Assembly: GCA_049323275.1 (NCBI GenBank)
Contig: JBMOOM010000061.1
Span: 13,161-77,160 of the forward strand
DNA from: Taklimakanibacter sp049323275
GTDB lineage: Bacteria > Pseudomonadota > Alphaproteobacteria > Rhizobiales > Aestuariivirgaceae
DNA length: 64,000 nucleotides
Reading direction: 5' to 3'
Shown here: in pieces, positions 34,609 through 43,528 of the stretch
Position numbering within the stretch: position 1 is the stretch's first letter
Layout: every line of letters starts with the position of its first letter
Notes under the pieces: model-generated
Seen by the model: only the letters and a program-made list of their open reading frames with translations
The model's database searches: none
What the model was told of the DNA's origin: nothing
Position numbers and translations under genes: made by a program

Positions 34609-35700
34609 ATGAAATTCGCCATCTCAATGCATATGGAGCGCTTCAATCCCGACCAGGACATGCGCGACGTGAAGGCCAGGACGCTCGAGATCATCCGTAT
34701 GGCGGATGAGGGCGGCTTCGAGGCCGCCTGGACGCCAGAGCATCACACGATCGAATTCACCATCGCGCCCAATCCGTTCGCCATCCTCACCTGGTGGGCG
34801 GCGCATACGAAGCAGATCCGGCTCGGCACGGCGACAGTCGTGGCGCCGTACTGGGATCCGATCCGCCTCGCCGGCGAGGCGGCGCTCTGCGACCATCTGA
34901 GCGACGGTCGTCTCGAATTCGGCATCGCGCGCGGCGCCTACCAGTATGAATTCGACCGCATGGCCAAGGGCGTCCCGCAGCAGGAGGGCGTCGCCTATAT
35001 GCAGGAGCTGCTGCCGGCGGTGAAGGCGCTGTGGGCCGGCGATTACGAGCATGACGGCAAATACTGGCGCTTCCCGCTCGCCACCTCGGTGCCGAAGCCG
35101 TTGCAGCAGCCGCATCCGCCGGTCTGGGTGGCGGCGCGCGATCCCGGCACCTTCGACTGGGCGGTGCGCAACGGCGCCAATATTCTCTCGACACCGCTGT
35201 CGCGCCCGGTCGCCGAGGTCGGCATATTGGGCGAGAAGTTCAAGAAGGCGGTCGCCGATCATCCGCATCTGCCGCGGCCGCGGCTCATGATGCTGCGGCG
35301 CACCTGTGTCTATGAGCGCGCACAGGATTGGGAAGTACCGGTGCGCTGCAGCATCGATTATGGCCGCAGCTTCGAGAATCTGTTCCACAATGTCGGCACG
35401 GTGAAGAACGGTTTCCCGGAAGCGGTGTCCTACGAGGCGGTCGCCAACCGCGGCGACTATTCGCCGGAAGCGGTGAAGGAAAATCTCGTTTTCGGCACCC
35501 CCGACGAAGTCATCAGGAAGCTCGAGGTCTATGAAGCGGCAGGCGTCGACCAGTTCTGCCTGGGCGTTGCCTTCAACCTGCCCTTCGAGATCCAGAAGAA
35601 GTCGCTGGCGCTGTTCATCAAGGAGGTCATGCCGGTATTTGCCGAACGCGAGCGCGAGAAAACAGCCGGGGCGAAGACGGCGCGGCGCGCGGTCGCCTGA
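34609..35700 (+). CDS. Luciferase-like (LLM class) flavin-dependent monooxygenase
   Basis: A 363-residue TIM-barrel oxygenase of the bacterial luciferase group: AWTPEHHTIEFTIAPNPF near residue 45, IRLGTATVVAPYWDPIRLAGEAALCDHLSDGRLEFGIARG (ends only of a longer conserved strand) and PVWVAARDPGTFDWA. It needs reduced flavin, provided by the product of the gene at 32072. RutA and pyridine ring-cleaving oxygenases belong to the same class, but the substrate here is not determined. Starts at ATG with AGGAAAC upstream. Confidence 0.9.
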   Translation: MKFAISMHMERFNPDQDMRDVKARTLEIIRMADEGGFEAAWTPEHHTIEFTIAPNPFAILTWWAAHTKQIRLGTATVVAPYWDPIRLAGEAALCDHLSDGRLEFGIARGAYQYEFDRMAKGVPQQEGVAYMQELLPAVKALWAGDYEHDGKYWRFPLATSVPKPLQQPHPPVWVAARDPGTFDWAVRNGANILSTPLSRPVAEVGILGEKFKKAVADHPHLPRPRLMMLRRTCVYERAQDWEVPVRCSIDYGRSFENLFHNVGTVKNGFPEAVSYEAVANRGDYSPEAVKENLVFGTPDEVIRKLEVYEAAGVDQFCLGVAFNLPFEIQKKSLALFIKEVMPVFAEREREKTAGAKTARRAVA

Positions 35701-35715
35701 GCGGGAGGTCTGGAA

Positions 35716-36504
35716 GTGATCTTCGACGCGTCGGGCGTGGCGCTCAATTACCGGCTCGAGGGGAAGGGCCAGCGTCCCTTGATCTGCGTCCACGGCGTGG
35801 GCTCGTATCTCGAAGCCTGGGACGGGGTGGTCCGGGGCCTCGACCCGGATTTCCGCATCCTTCGCTTCGATCTGCGCGGCCATGGCCGGTCGATGCGGGT
35901 CAAGGGACGTTACGAGATCGCGGATTTCGTGCGCGATCTCGTCGCTCTCGCCGATCACGCGGGATTCGCTGACTTCGATCTCGCCGGCTTCTCACTGGGC
36001 GGGCTCATCGCGCAGCGCACGGCGCTCGATCATCCGGAGCGGGTGAAGCGGCTCGTCCTCATCAGCACCGTCGCCGGGCGCAATGACGACGAGCGCGCGC
36101 GCGTCGCGGCGCGGCTCCAGGCGCTCTCGACATCGGATCGCGGCGCGCATTACGACGCCTCGATGAGCCGCTGGTTCACCGAAGCCTTCCAGCAAGCAAA
36201 TCCGGAATTGATGCAGGCTCTCCGGGCACGCAATGCCGCCAACGATCCCGAATGTTATGCCGCCGCCTATCGTGTCCTGGCCGAAACCGATCTCGGCTCC
36301 GAGCTCAGCCGGATTTCCGCACCGACGCTGATCTTGACCGGCGAAGAGGACCAGGGCTCGAATCCGCGCATGGCGCGCTTCATGCACGATCGGATCGCGG
36401 GCTCCAGGCTTGCGATCCTGCCCGGCTTGCGCCATTCCATTCTCCAGGAAGCGCCGGACCAAGTGACGGCGCTCATGCGGGATTTTCTGTTCTCAGGGAG
36501 ATGA
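35716..36504 (+). CDS. Alpha/beta hydrolase
   Basis: A 262-residue alpha/beta hydrolase from a GTG with GGGAGGT upstream. The oxyanion region is ICVHGVGSYLEAWD, the nucleophile Ser is in AGFSLGGLIAQ, the acid Asp is probably in LILTGEEDQGSNP and the His is in PGLRHSILQE. It overlaps the next gene by 4 bp. It may hydrolyse an ester, enol-lactone or carbamate released by the monooxygenase, comparable in position to RutD. Confidence 0.9.
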   Translation: MIFDASGVALNYRLEGKGQRPLICVHGVGSYLEAWDGVVRGLDPDFRILRFDLRGHGRSMRVKGRYEIADFVRDLVALADHAGFADFDLAGFSLGGLIAQRTALDHPERVKRLVLISTVAGRNDDERARVAARLQALSTSDRGAHYDASMSRWFTEAFQQANPELMQALRARNAANDPECYAAAYRVLAETDLGSELSRISAPTLILTGEEDQGSNPRMARFMHDRIAGSRLAILPGLRHSILQEAPDQVTALMRDFLFSGR

Positions 36505-36905
36505 GCATGGACAAGACGCTTCAGGAAGCAGGCGAGAAGGTCAGGCGGCAGGTGCTGGGCGATGAATATGTCGACCGCGCGCTTGCCAATGCCGATGAGT
36601 TCTCAGCGCCGATGCAGACGCTCCTCAATGAATATTGCTGGGGCCAGTGCTGGACCGACGATAGTCTCGATCTCAAGCAGCGCAGCTTGCTCAATCTCGG
36701 CATGCTGGCCGCGCTCGGCCGCATGCATGAGTTCAAGATCCATTTCCGTGGCGCCATGCGCAACGGGCTGAGCGATAGAGAGCTCAGCGCCGCGCTCATC
36801 CAGATCGCCGTCTATTGCGGCGTGCCGGCCGCGGTCGAGAGCTTCCGCATCGCGCGCGAGGTGCGCGCCGAGATGGCGGCCGAAATGAAAGGCAAGGATG
36901 AATGA
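36501..36905 (+). CDS. Carboxymuconolactone-decarboxylase family protein
   Basis: A 134-residue CMD-fold protein with the family helix GRMHEFKIHFRGAMRNGLSDRELSAALIQIAVYCGVPAA (positions about 75-113, described here by its ends). It keeps the His/Glu positions of gamma-carboxymuconolactone decarboxylase and lacks the CXXC of AhpD-type peroxidases, so a decarboxylase/isomerase role is more plausible. Overlaps its neighbours on both sides, so it is translationally coupled. Confidence 0.87.
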   Translation: MSMDKTLQEAGEKVRRQVLGDEYVDRALANADEFSAPMQTLLNEYCWGQCWTDDSLDLKQRSLLNLGMLAALGRMHEFKIHFRGAMRNGLSDRELSAALIQIAVYCGVPAAVESFRIAREVRAEMAAEMKGKDE

Positions 36906-37216
36906 TCGTCGAGGAGCGCATCTACAAGATCAAGCCGGGCAGGCTCGCCATCTATCTCAAGCTGGTGCGCGAGGAGGGGCTCGCCATCCAGCAGCCGATC
37001 CTCGGCAATCTCATCGGCTATTTCCAGACCGAGATCGGACCACTCAATCATGTCGTCCATCTGTGGGGCTATGAGGATCTCGAGGACCGCGCCCGTCGCC
37101 GCAAGCGTCTCGCCGCCGATCCGGCGTGGCAGGCCTTCACGCCGCGCCTGACCGAAAATATCGACACGCTCGAAAACCGCATCCTGGTGCCGACCGACTT
37201 TTCGCCGATGAAGTAG
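36902..37216 (+). CDS. NIPSNAP family protein
   Basis: A 104-residue protein with the ferredoxin-like NIPSNAP pattern: MIVEERIYKIKPGRLAIYLK at the start, IGYFQTEIGPLNHVVHLWGYED in the middle and RLAADPAWQAF before the end. NIPSNAP proteins often accompany oxygenase or hydrolase operons in bacteria but have no firmly assigned reaction. It is the last gene of the plus-strand operon begun at 32072 and is convergent with the isochorismatase gene. Confidence 0.87.
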   Translation: MIVEERIYKIKPGRLAIYLKLVREEGLAIQQPILGNLIGYFQTEIGPLNHVVHLWGYEDLEDRARRRKRLAADPAWQAFTPRLTENIDTLENRILVPTDFSPMK

Positions 37217-37253
37217 GGGATACCCCACCCGATGGGGGCGAGGGTAAAACGTG

Positions 37254-37874
37254 TCAGCCCGCGAGAAGTTCGACGATCTCCTCCGTCTTCGCCACGAAGC
37301 CGTAATTGCGGGCGAAGCCGTCGAGGGCTGCCTGATGGGCGGCCGGGGTATTGGAGGAGACGGCGTCCGAAGCAAGGAACGTCGGATAGCCGAAATGGAC
37401 GGCATGCCGGGCGGTGTCCTCGACGCACATCTCGGTGACCGTGCCGCAGATCACCAGACTGTCGGCCGCGAGGGCGGCGAGCCGCCGGTCGAGATCGGTT
37501 CCGTGGAAGGAACTGAAATAGACCTTGTCGAGGACGATATCGTCCGGCCGCGGCGCGAGCTCGTCGATGACGGCGATGCCTTCGCGCGCGCCGCTGACGT
37601 CGCGATAATCGCGCGAGAAGCCGGGGACGCAGGCATTGACCGGCGGGTCGAGCGCCCGGATCCAGGCGAGATGCCGGCCGAGCGGGCGATAGAGCGGGTC
37701 GGCGATGTAGCGGGTGAAGATGACCTTGCGGCCACGGCTGCGGAACGCATCGATCAGGCGCGTCACCGCCGGAATGGTCCGGCGGGCATCCGCCACTTCG
37801 AAGGGGGCGCCCTCGCGCACGAAGTCATTTTGCATGTCGACGACGATCAGGACGGGATTTGCGAGCGAATTCAA
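37254..37874 (-). CDS. Isochorismatase-like cysteine hydrolase (amidohydrolase)
   Basis: A 206-residue cysteine hydrolase with the full triad: Asp in VLIVVDMQNDF, Lys in VLDKVYFSSFHGT and Cys in GTVTEMCVEDTARHA. The cis-peptide before the cysteine is in VTEM. Family members include nicotinamidase, N-carbamoylsarcosine amidohydrolase and RutB. Start is probably a TTG. Although convergent with the oxygenase operon, it is a good candidate for hydrolysing an N-formyl or carbamoyl group released during ring cleavage. Confidence 0.88.
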   Translation of the reverse strand: MNSLANPVLIVVDMQNDFVREGAPFEVADARRTIPAVTRLIDAFRSRGRKVIFTRYIADPLYRPLGRHLAWIRALDPPVNACVPGFSRDYRDVSGAREGIAVIDELAPRPDDIVLDKVYFSSFHGTDLDRRLAALAADSLVICGTVTEMCVEDTARHAVHFGYPTFLASDAVSSNTPAAHQAALDGFARNYGFVAKTEEIVELLAG

Positions 37875-38079
37875 AGCTATGTTTCCAATGAAGGACAGGG
37901 ATGCAGAGCATGCGCCGAAACCGCCAGTTCCCGCATGCTATCCTTCATAGGAGCAAGGACGCCGCCTCTCCTCGGCAACGCCGGAAGACGATGGGCGGGT
38001 ATTTCCCCTCAATACAAAATCATGACGACGCCACCGGCCGGCTTTCGATCGCCCGGTGTCGCGATGGACAGAGGCGCGA

Positions 38080-39270
38080 GTGACAGACAGGATCACGGTT
38101 CAGGGGCTCTACAAGATTTTCGGCAAGCAGCCGGATCAGGCGATCCGCCTCCTGGCCGACGGCCGGAGCAAGGAGAAGGTTCTTGCCGAGACCGATCACG
38201 TCGTCGCCCTGAACGATGTCACACTTTCGGTGCCGGAAGGCTCGATCTACATGGTCATGGGCCTGTCGGGCTCGGGGAAGTCGACGCTGGCGCGCTGCAT
38301 CAACCGGCTGATCGAGCCGAGCGCCGGCCGCATTCTTCTCGACGGCGAGGACATCACCCGGGCAAGCGAGGCGCGCCTGCGCGACTTGCGCCGCACCCGC
38401 ATCTCCATGGTGTTCCAACATTTCGCGCTGCTTCCCAACAAGACCGTCATCGAAAATGCCGAGTTCGGGCTGAAGCTCAGAGGCGTCTCGCCGCGTGAGC
38501 GCCGGCGCAAGGCGGAAGAGGTCCTGACCGTCGTCGGACTCGCCTCCTGGGCCAATTATTATCCGGACGCCTTGAGCGGCGGCATGCGCCAGCGCGTCGG
38601 CCTCGCCCGGGCGCTCGCCACCGATGCCGACGTGCTGATCATGGACGAGGCCTTCAGCGCGCTCGATCCGCTCATCCGCACCGAAATGCAGGATGAGTTG
38701 CTGCGCCTGCAGCGCGTGCTGCGCAAGACGATCCTGTTCATCACCCATGATTTCCAGGAGGCGCTCCGCCTCGGCACCCGTATCGCCATCATGTCGGACG
38801 GCGCTCTGGTGCGCGAAGGCACACCGCAGGACATCGTGACCTCGCCCGACAATGACTATGTCGCCGCCTTCACCAAGGGGGTCGACCGGGCCCGCGTCTA
38901 TGACGCGGCTTCGATCATGACCGCGACGGCGCCGGTGGTGATCGGCGCCGACGGTCTCGTCAGCTTCGGCCGGCTGCCCGAAGGCGAGCAGGCCTTTGCT
39001 ATCGATCCCAATGGCCGAATCCTCGGCGTGCTGAGCCCGGAAGACCGGCGCGACCTCAGGCAGGGCATGCGGCTGAGCGCGGCGCCGTCGCGGAATTTCG
39101 TCGCCGTCAAAGGCAAGGACAAGCTGTGCGACGTGGCCAGCGCCTGCCGCGCGGGCGCGGCGATGGCGGTGCTCGACGATGACGGCCGGCTCGCCGGGTC
39201 GATCGATCCGGTCCAGATCCTGGCGCGCATCGGCACGCCCGCCGCTCCGCCGGCGCAGAAGCATTCGTGA
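38080..39270 (+). CDS. Glycine-betaine/proline-type ABC ATPase (ProV family)
   Basis: About 396 residues. The long N-terminal part ahead of Walker A (TVQGLYKIFGKQPDQAIRLL) is typical of ProV/ChoV. Walker A is GLSGSGKST, signature LSGGMRQR, Walker B VLIMDEAFSALD. After residue 270 there is a CBS-like regulatory domain, degenerate in sequence. I preferred the GTG at 38080 (GAGG upstream) over an in-frame GTG at 38056. First gene of a three-gene operon for quaternary ammonium uptake; substrates are probably glycine betaine, choline or relatives. Confidence 0.9.
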   Translation: MTDRITVQGLYKIFGKQPDQAIRLLADGRSKEKVLAETDHVVALNDVTLSVPEGSIYMVMGLSGSGKSTLARCINRLIEPSAGRILLDGEDITRASEARLRDLRRTRISMVFQHFALLPNKTVIENAEFGLKLRGVSPRERRRKAEEVLTVVGLASWANYYPDALSGGMRQRVGLARALATDADVLIMDEAFSALDPLIRTEMQDELLRLQRVLRKTILFITHDFQEALRLGTRIAIMSDGALVREGTPQDIVTSPDNDYVAAFTKGVDRARVYDAASIMTATAPVVIGADGLVSFGRLPEGEQAFAIDPNGRILGVLSPEDRRDLRQGMRLSAAPSRNFVAVKGKDKLCDVASACRAGAAMAVLDDDGRLAGSIDPVQILARIGTPAAPPAQKHS

Positions 39271-39281
39271 GGCAGGCCATC

Positions 39282-40220
39282 ATGTGGAATCCCGACGATC
39301 TCTATATCCTGCCGGTCGACAAATGGATTCAGGTCATGGTCGAATGGATGGCGCTGCATCTGCGCCCGTTCTTCTCGGCCATCAAATGGCCGGTCGAATG
39401 GCTGCTCGTCTCGATCGAGCAGACATTGCAGGCGATCCCGTTCCCGATCTTCGTCGTGCTCTTCGCGCTCATCGCCTGGCGGCTGTCGAGCCGCGGCGTC
39501 GCCCTGTTCAGCGCCGCGGCGCTCGTCGCCATCGCCCTCATCGGCGTGTGGCCCGAATCGATGACGACGCTCGCCCTCATCGCCACCGCGATCGTGCTCT
39601 GCGTCATCATCGGCGTGCCGATCGGAATCTGGTGCGCCCGCAGCGATACGGCCTGGAGCATCACGCGGCCGATCCTCGACATCATGCAGACGACGCCGAG
39701 CTTCGTCTATCTGGTGCCGGTGGTCATGCTGTTCGGCGTCGGCACCGTACCCGGCGAGGTCGCGGTCATCATCGCCGCCATCCCGCCGCTGATCCGCTTC
39801 ACCAATCTCGGCATCCGCATGGTCAATGCCGAGATGGTTGAAGCGGGCAAGGCATTCGGCGCCACCAGCCGGCAATTGCTGTGGGAGATTCAGCTGCCGC
39901 TGGCCATGCCCGCCATTCTCGGCGGCCTGAACCAGACCGTCCTCACCGCCATGGTCATGTCGGTCATCGTCGCCATGATCGGCGCCGAAGGACTCGGCCT
40001 CGTCGTGCTGCAAGGACTGGGCCGCCTCGATGTCGGCCGTGCCGCGGTGGGCGGCATCGCCATCGTGCTGCTCGCCATCATCCTCGACCGCATCACCCAG
40101 GCGCTCGCCAAGCCGGCGAAGAAATCCGGCGCGCCGTTGCTCGCGGCGCTGAAGCGGGTGCTGTGGCCGGGTGCGGCTTCGGCTGAATCGATGAAGGTCG
40201 ATGGCGCTGCGCGTTCGTGA
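39282..40220 (+). CDS. Glycine-betaine/proline-type ABC permease (ProW family)
   Basis: About 312 residues. An N-terminal soluble stretch (MWNPDDLYILPVDKWIQVMVEW) is followed by membrane helices. The ProW core DIMQTTPSFVYLVPVVMLFGVG and the coupling loop EAGKAFGATSRQLLWEIQLPLA are clear. ATG at 39282 has GAGGCAGG upstream; an in-frame GTG at 39267 overlaps the ATPase stop. Works with the neighbouring ATPase and binding protein. Confidence 0.92.
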   Translation: MWNPDDLYILPVDKWIQVMVEWMALHLRPFFSAIKWPVEWLLVSIEQTLQAIPFPIFVVLFALIAWRLSSRGVALFSAAALVAIALIGVWPESMTTLALIATAIVLCVIIGVPIGIWCARSDTAWSITRPILDIMQTTPSFVYLVPVVMLFGVGTVPGEVAVIIAAIPPLIRFTNLGIRMVNAEMVEAGKAFGATSRQLLWEIQLPLAMPAILGGLNQTVLTAMVMSVIVAMIGAEGLGLVVLQGLGRLDVGRAAVGGIAIVLLAIILDRITQALAKPAKKSGAPLLAALKRVLWPGAASAESMKVDGAARS

Positions 40221-40264
40221 CGTGAATCCCTGATCCAGAACTAGGACATTCCAAGGAGGAAAGA

Positions 40265-41302
40265 ATGCAATCTGTCCTGAATACATGGTTACGCAGAGCG
40301 ACTTTGGGCCTTGCCGCGGGCGCAATGCTCGCCGGCCAGCAGGCTCTGGCCGATGCCCTGCCGGGCGAGGGCAAGACCGTCCGCTTCGCCCAGTCGGACA
40401 GCCTCGGCGCCAATTACGTGCAGGACCAGATCCTGATCGCGGCGCTGGAGAAGCTCGGCTACAAGGTCAATCTGCAGACCATCGGCGTCGCCGCCTTCTT
40501 CCAGGCCGCCGCGCAAGGCGATCTCGACATGACCGGCGACATCAACTGGCCGCAGCGCGAGCCCGCCTATCGGAAGGTCGAGCAGCAGCTCGCCCTCGTC
40601 GGTGAAGGCACCATCACCGGCGGCGGCATCAACGGCTATGTCATCGACAAGAAAACCGCCGAAGCGAACAACATCACCAATATCGAGCAGCTGAAGGATC
40701 CGAAGATCGCGGCGCTGTTCGATACCGACGGCGATGGCCTCGCCAATCTCAACAATTGCGACCCGGGCTGGAGCTGCGGCGACGTCGTCGATTTCCAGAT
40801 CGAGAAATTCGGCCTCAAGGACACGGTCCGCTCGGTGCGCGGCAAATATGAAGCGCTGATGGCCGAGACCTTCGCGCGCGCCAAGCGCGGCGAGGCGGTG
40901 CTCTATTACACCTGGAGCCCGTCCTGGGTGGTCGACACGCTGCAGCCCGGCCGCGATGTCGTCTGGCTGCCCATTCCCTTCGACGCTCTGCCGGAAGGCG
41001 TGTCGGCCGGCAGCGGCCATGAGGTCAAAGGCGTCGTCGGCTGCGCCGGCAACCAGGATCCCTGCCGCATGACGGTCGGCTCGTGGAACTGGCTCATCGT
41101 CGCCAATCGCGACTTCCTCAAGGCCAATCCGGCGGTGCAGAAGCTCGCCGAGACGGCGAAGTGGCCGCTCACCACCTGGTCGGCCTGGGAAGGCGCGCTC
41201 GCTAAGGCCAACAGCAACCGCGACATCAAGAAGCTCGCCGAGGACTGGATCGCTCAGAACCAGGCCGAGTTCGACGGCTGGGTGGCCGCCGCGGCAAAGT
41301 AA
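40265..41302 (+). CDS. proX: Glycine-betaine-binding protein (ProX family)
   Basis: A 345-residue periplasmic protein with AGGAGG before its ATG and a signal peptide (LGLAAGAMLAGQQALA). It follows ProX closely: IDKKTAEANNITNIEQLKDPKIAALFDTDGDG (ends of a conserved stretch), CDPGWSCGD and LYYTWSPSWVVDTLQPG. The three tryptophans matching the cation-pi box of E. coli ProX are present in DINWPQ, PGWSC and YTWSPSW. A quaternary ammonium ligand is therefore well supported. A strong terminator follows. Confidence 0.92.
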   Translation: MQSVLNTWLRRATLGLAAGAMLAGQQALADALPGEGKTVRFAQSDSLGANYVQDQILIAALEKLGYKVNLQTIGVAAFFQAAAQGDLDMTGDINWPQREPAYRKVEQQLALVGEGTITGGGINGYVIDKKTAEANNITNIEQLKDPKIAALFDTDGDGLANLNNCDPGWSCGDVVDFQIEKFGLKDTVRSVRGKYEALMAETFARAKRGEAVLYYTWSPSWVVDTLQPGRDVVWLPIPFDALPEGVSAGSGHEVKGVVGCAGNQDPCRMTVGSWNWLIVANRDFLKANPAVQKLAETAKWPLTTWSAWEGALAKANSNRDIKKLAEDWIAQNQAEFDGWVAAAAK

Positions 41303-41315
41303 GCGACACAGACCG

Positions 41316-41350
41316 GCGCGGCCGTGACGATCATGGCCGCGCTCTTCTTT
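41316..41350. terminator. Bidirectional intrinsic terminator after proX
   Basis: Perfect 8-bp stem GCGCGGCC / GGCCGCGC, 11-base loop, followed by TCTTCTTTCC on the plus strand. It separates the convergent proX and polar amino-acid ATPase genes. Confidence 0.8.
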
Positions 41351-41363
41351 CCTGAATCCGAGC

Positions 41364-42155
41364 TCAGATCGAGCGCTCGCGCCAGGTGTTGAGGAACTGC
41401 TTCAGCCGGTCGCTCTTCGGATCGGCGAAAGTGGCGCGCGGGTCGCCTTTCTCGACGATGCGGCCCTGATCCATGAAGATGACGGTATCGGCGACATGGG
41501 CGGCGAAGCCCATCTCATGGGTCACGACCATCATGGTCATGCCTTCCTGCGCCAGCTGCTTCATCACCGCCAGCACCTCGCCGACGAGCTCGGGATCGAG
41601 CGCCGAGGTCGGCTCGTCGAACAGCATCACGCGCGGCTTCATGGCGAGCGCCCGGGCGATGGCGACGCGCTGCTTCTGACCGCCCGACAATTGTTCCGGA
41701 TATTTCGCGGCATGGCCGGCGATGCCGACCTTGTCGAGCATCTCGCGGCCGATCTTCTCCGCTTCGGCGCGGTTCAGAGCCTTCACGACGCGCAGGGCCT
41801 CGGTCACATTGTCCAGCACCGACATATGCGGCCAGAGATGGAAGTGCTGGAACACCATGCCGAAACCCGCGCGGTCGGCATTGAGCTCGCGCTCGCCGGC
41901 GAGCCGGCGCCTGCCATTCTCCTCGCGGTAACCGACGAGGCGGCCCTCGAAAGTGACGCTGCCCTCGTCATAGGCTTCGAGAAAGGCGATGCTGCGCAGA
42001 AGCGTGCTCTTGCCCGAACCCGAAGGCCCGATGACGCAGAGAACCTCGCTGCGGTGGAGGGCGAGATCGATGCCCTTCAGCACCTCGATCGCGCCGAAGC
42101 GCTTGCGCAGGCCCCGCACCTCGATCAGCGGCTTGTCGGCGGCGTCAGGCTTCAT
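41364..42155 (-). CDS. Polar amino-acid-type ABC ATPase (GlnQ/HisP family)
   Basis: About 263 residues with Walker A GPSGSGKST, signature LSGGQKQR, Walker B VMLFDEPTSALDP and H-loop VTHEMGFA, the standard HisP/GlnQ set. The ATG at 42155 has GAAGAGG upstream. Last gene of the operon 44386-41364, with two permeases and the binding protein upstream. The ureohydrolase on the far side of the divergent LysR gene hints at a guanidino or basic amino acid as cargo. Confidence 0.92.
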   Translation of the reverse strand: MKPDAADKPLIEVRGLRKRFGAIEVLKGIDLALHRSEVLCVIGPSGSGKSTLLRSIAFLEAYDEGSVTFEGRLVGYREENGRRRLAGERELNADRAGFGMVFQHFHLWPHMSVLDNVTEALRVVKALNRAEAEKIGREMLDKVGIAGHAAKYPEQLSGGQKQRVAIARALAMKPRVMLFDEPTSALDPELVGEVLAVMKQLAQEGMTMMVVTHEMGFAAHVADTVIFMDQGRIVEKGDPRATFADPKSDRLKQFLNTWRERSI

Positions 42156-42166
42156 GTCCTCTTCCT

Positions 42167-42817
42167 TCAACCATGCTTCGCCTTGCGCTCCAGCCAATGG
42201 CCGGCCAAGGCGATGAGTTCGATCAGCAGCCAGTAGAGCAGCGCCACCGCGAGATAGGGCTCGATGACGGCGAAGGTCTCATTGGCGATCTGGGCGCCGA
42301 TCTTGGTGAGCTCCGGCACCGTGATGATCGACAGCGCGGCGGATTCCTTGATGAGCACGATCACCTGGTTGATGACCGGCGGCGTGACCAGGCGCAGCAT
42401 CTGCGGCAGCTCGATACGGGCGAGAATGCGCCAGCCCGGGATGCCCAGCATGCGCGCCGCCTCGCGCTGGCCCTGTGGGATCGATTGCAGGCCGGCGCGG
42501 AAGATCTCGGCGAAATAGCCGGCGCCATAAAGGCCCAGGCCCACTATGCCCACCGGCTCCGCCTCTAGCACGAGCCCGATGCTCGGCCCGCCATAGTAGA
42601 GAAGGAACAGAACAACCAGGATCGGCGTGCCGCGCATCACTTCCACATAGAGGCGGGCCAGTCCCTGCAGCGCCCGCGACGGGTTGCGCAGCAGAAGCGC
42701 CACGCCGAGGCCCAGAGGAAGGGCGAGCAGCGTCGCCAGGAAGCAGATGCGTATCGTAGCCCACAGGCCTGAGAGCAGGAGGGGCGCATAGGTCTCGAGG
42801 AAAGCGGCCCAGGTCAT
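42167..42817 (-). CDS. Polar amino-acid-type ABC permease 2 (HisM/GlnP family)
   Basis: A 216-residue permease with the family signature YVEVMRGTPILVVLFLLYYGGP and coupling loop QSIPQGQREAARMLGIPGWRIL. Overlaps the first permease by 4 bp, so the two form a heterodimer encoded in series. Confidence 0.92.
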   Translation of the reverse strand: MTWAAFLETYAPLLLSGLWATIRICFLATLLALPLGLGVALLLRNPSRALQGLARLYVEVMRGTPILVVLFLLYYGGPSIGLVLEAEPVGIVGLGLYGAGYFAEIFRAGLQSIPQGQREAARMLGIPGWRILARIELPQMLRLVTPPVINQVIVLIKESAALSIITVPELTKIGAQIANETFAVIEPYLAVALLYWLLIELIALAGHWLERKAKHG

Positions 42818-43473
42818 GATGCAGCACCTCCCCGGCGGCGCAGCTGCCGCTCGATGGTGAGGCCCAGTAGGGCGACCAGGAAGCAGATGATGAGATAGAT
42901 GACGCCGGCCGCGACATAGCTTTCGAGCGGCCGGAAGGAGTTGGACGCCATCTGCTGGCTCACGCGCGTCACCTCGGTGACGGCGATGACCGAGACCAGC
43001 GAGGAGTTCTTGATGATGATGACGATCTCGCTGACGATGGCCGGCAGCACCAGGCGGATGGTCTGCGGCACCAGGATGCGCCGGCGGATCGCCGCGGTGC
43101 CGATGCCCAGCATGCGCGCCGCTTCGACCTGGCCCGCCGGAATGGCATTGAGGCCGGCGCGGTAGATTTCGGCCTGGAAGGCGGTGGTGTTGAGGGCGAG
43201 GGCGAAGATCGCGGCGAGCACGGGCGGCACATTGATGCCGATGAGCGGCAGAAGATAGAAGACGATGAGCAATTGGACGAGGATCGGCGTGCCGCGCCAG
43301 AAGCTGCGATAGAGAGCGCAGAGGGCACGCAGGATCCGGTTCTTCGAGATCAGTCCGAAAGCGAGACCGAGCGCCGGCATGGCGCCCAGCAGGATGGCGG
43401 CGCCCGAGACGAAGACGGTCATCACGATGCCCTGGAACAAGGAGGGCGCATATTTGACGATGAGATCGATCAT
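42814..43473 (-). CDS. Polar amino-acid-type ABC permease 1 (HisQ/GlnP family)
   Basis: About 219 residues; start chosen at the ATG at 43473 (MIDLIVKYAPSLFQG) because the upstream in-frame extension comes from the intergenic hairpin. Family motif LYRSFWRGTPILVQLLIVFY and coupling loop NAIPAGQVEAARMLGIGTAAI are intact. Follows a strong hairpin that separates it from the binding-protein gene. Confidence 0.92.
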   Translation of the reverse strand: MIDLIVKYAPSLFQGIVMTVFVSGAAILLGAMPALGLAFGLISKNRILRALCALYRSFWRGTPILVQLLIVFYLLPLIGINVPPVLAAIFALALNTTAFQAEIYRAGLNAIPAGQVEAARMLGIGTAAIRRRILVPQTIRLVLPAIVSEIVIIIKNSSLVSVIAVTEVTRVSQQMASNSFRPLESYVAAGVIYLIICFLVALLGLTIERQLRRRGGAAS

Positions 43474-43486
43474 CGGGAGCCGAGTC

Positions 43487-43522
43487 CCTTCACCCCACGG
43501 ACGCAAGGCCGCGGGGTGAAGG
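43487..43522 (-). terminator. Intercistronic hairpin between binding protein and permeases
   Basis: Perfect 10-bp stem CCTTCACCCC / GGGGTGAAGG with a 16-base loop and no U-run. Such stems protect the upstream binding-protein message and lower downstream permease synthesis; full termination is unlikely because the operon continues 14 bases later. Confidence 0.7.
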
Positions 43523-43528
43523 ATGATC

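Noticed and set aside
32072..37874. Calling the cluster the Rut pyrimidine pathway
   Set aside because: RutC, RutE and RutG equivalents are missing from the cluster, and CMD, NIPSNAP, ALDH and DUF1185 genes are extra.
37875..38079. Small gene or RNA in the gap between the isochorismatase and ProV genes
   Set aside because: Short frames only, no ribosome site or conserved pattern; it more likely holds the divergent promoters.
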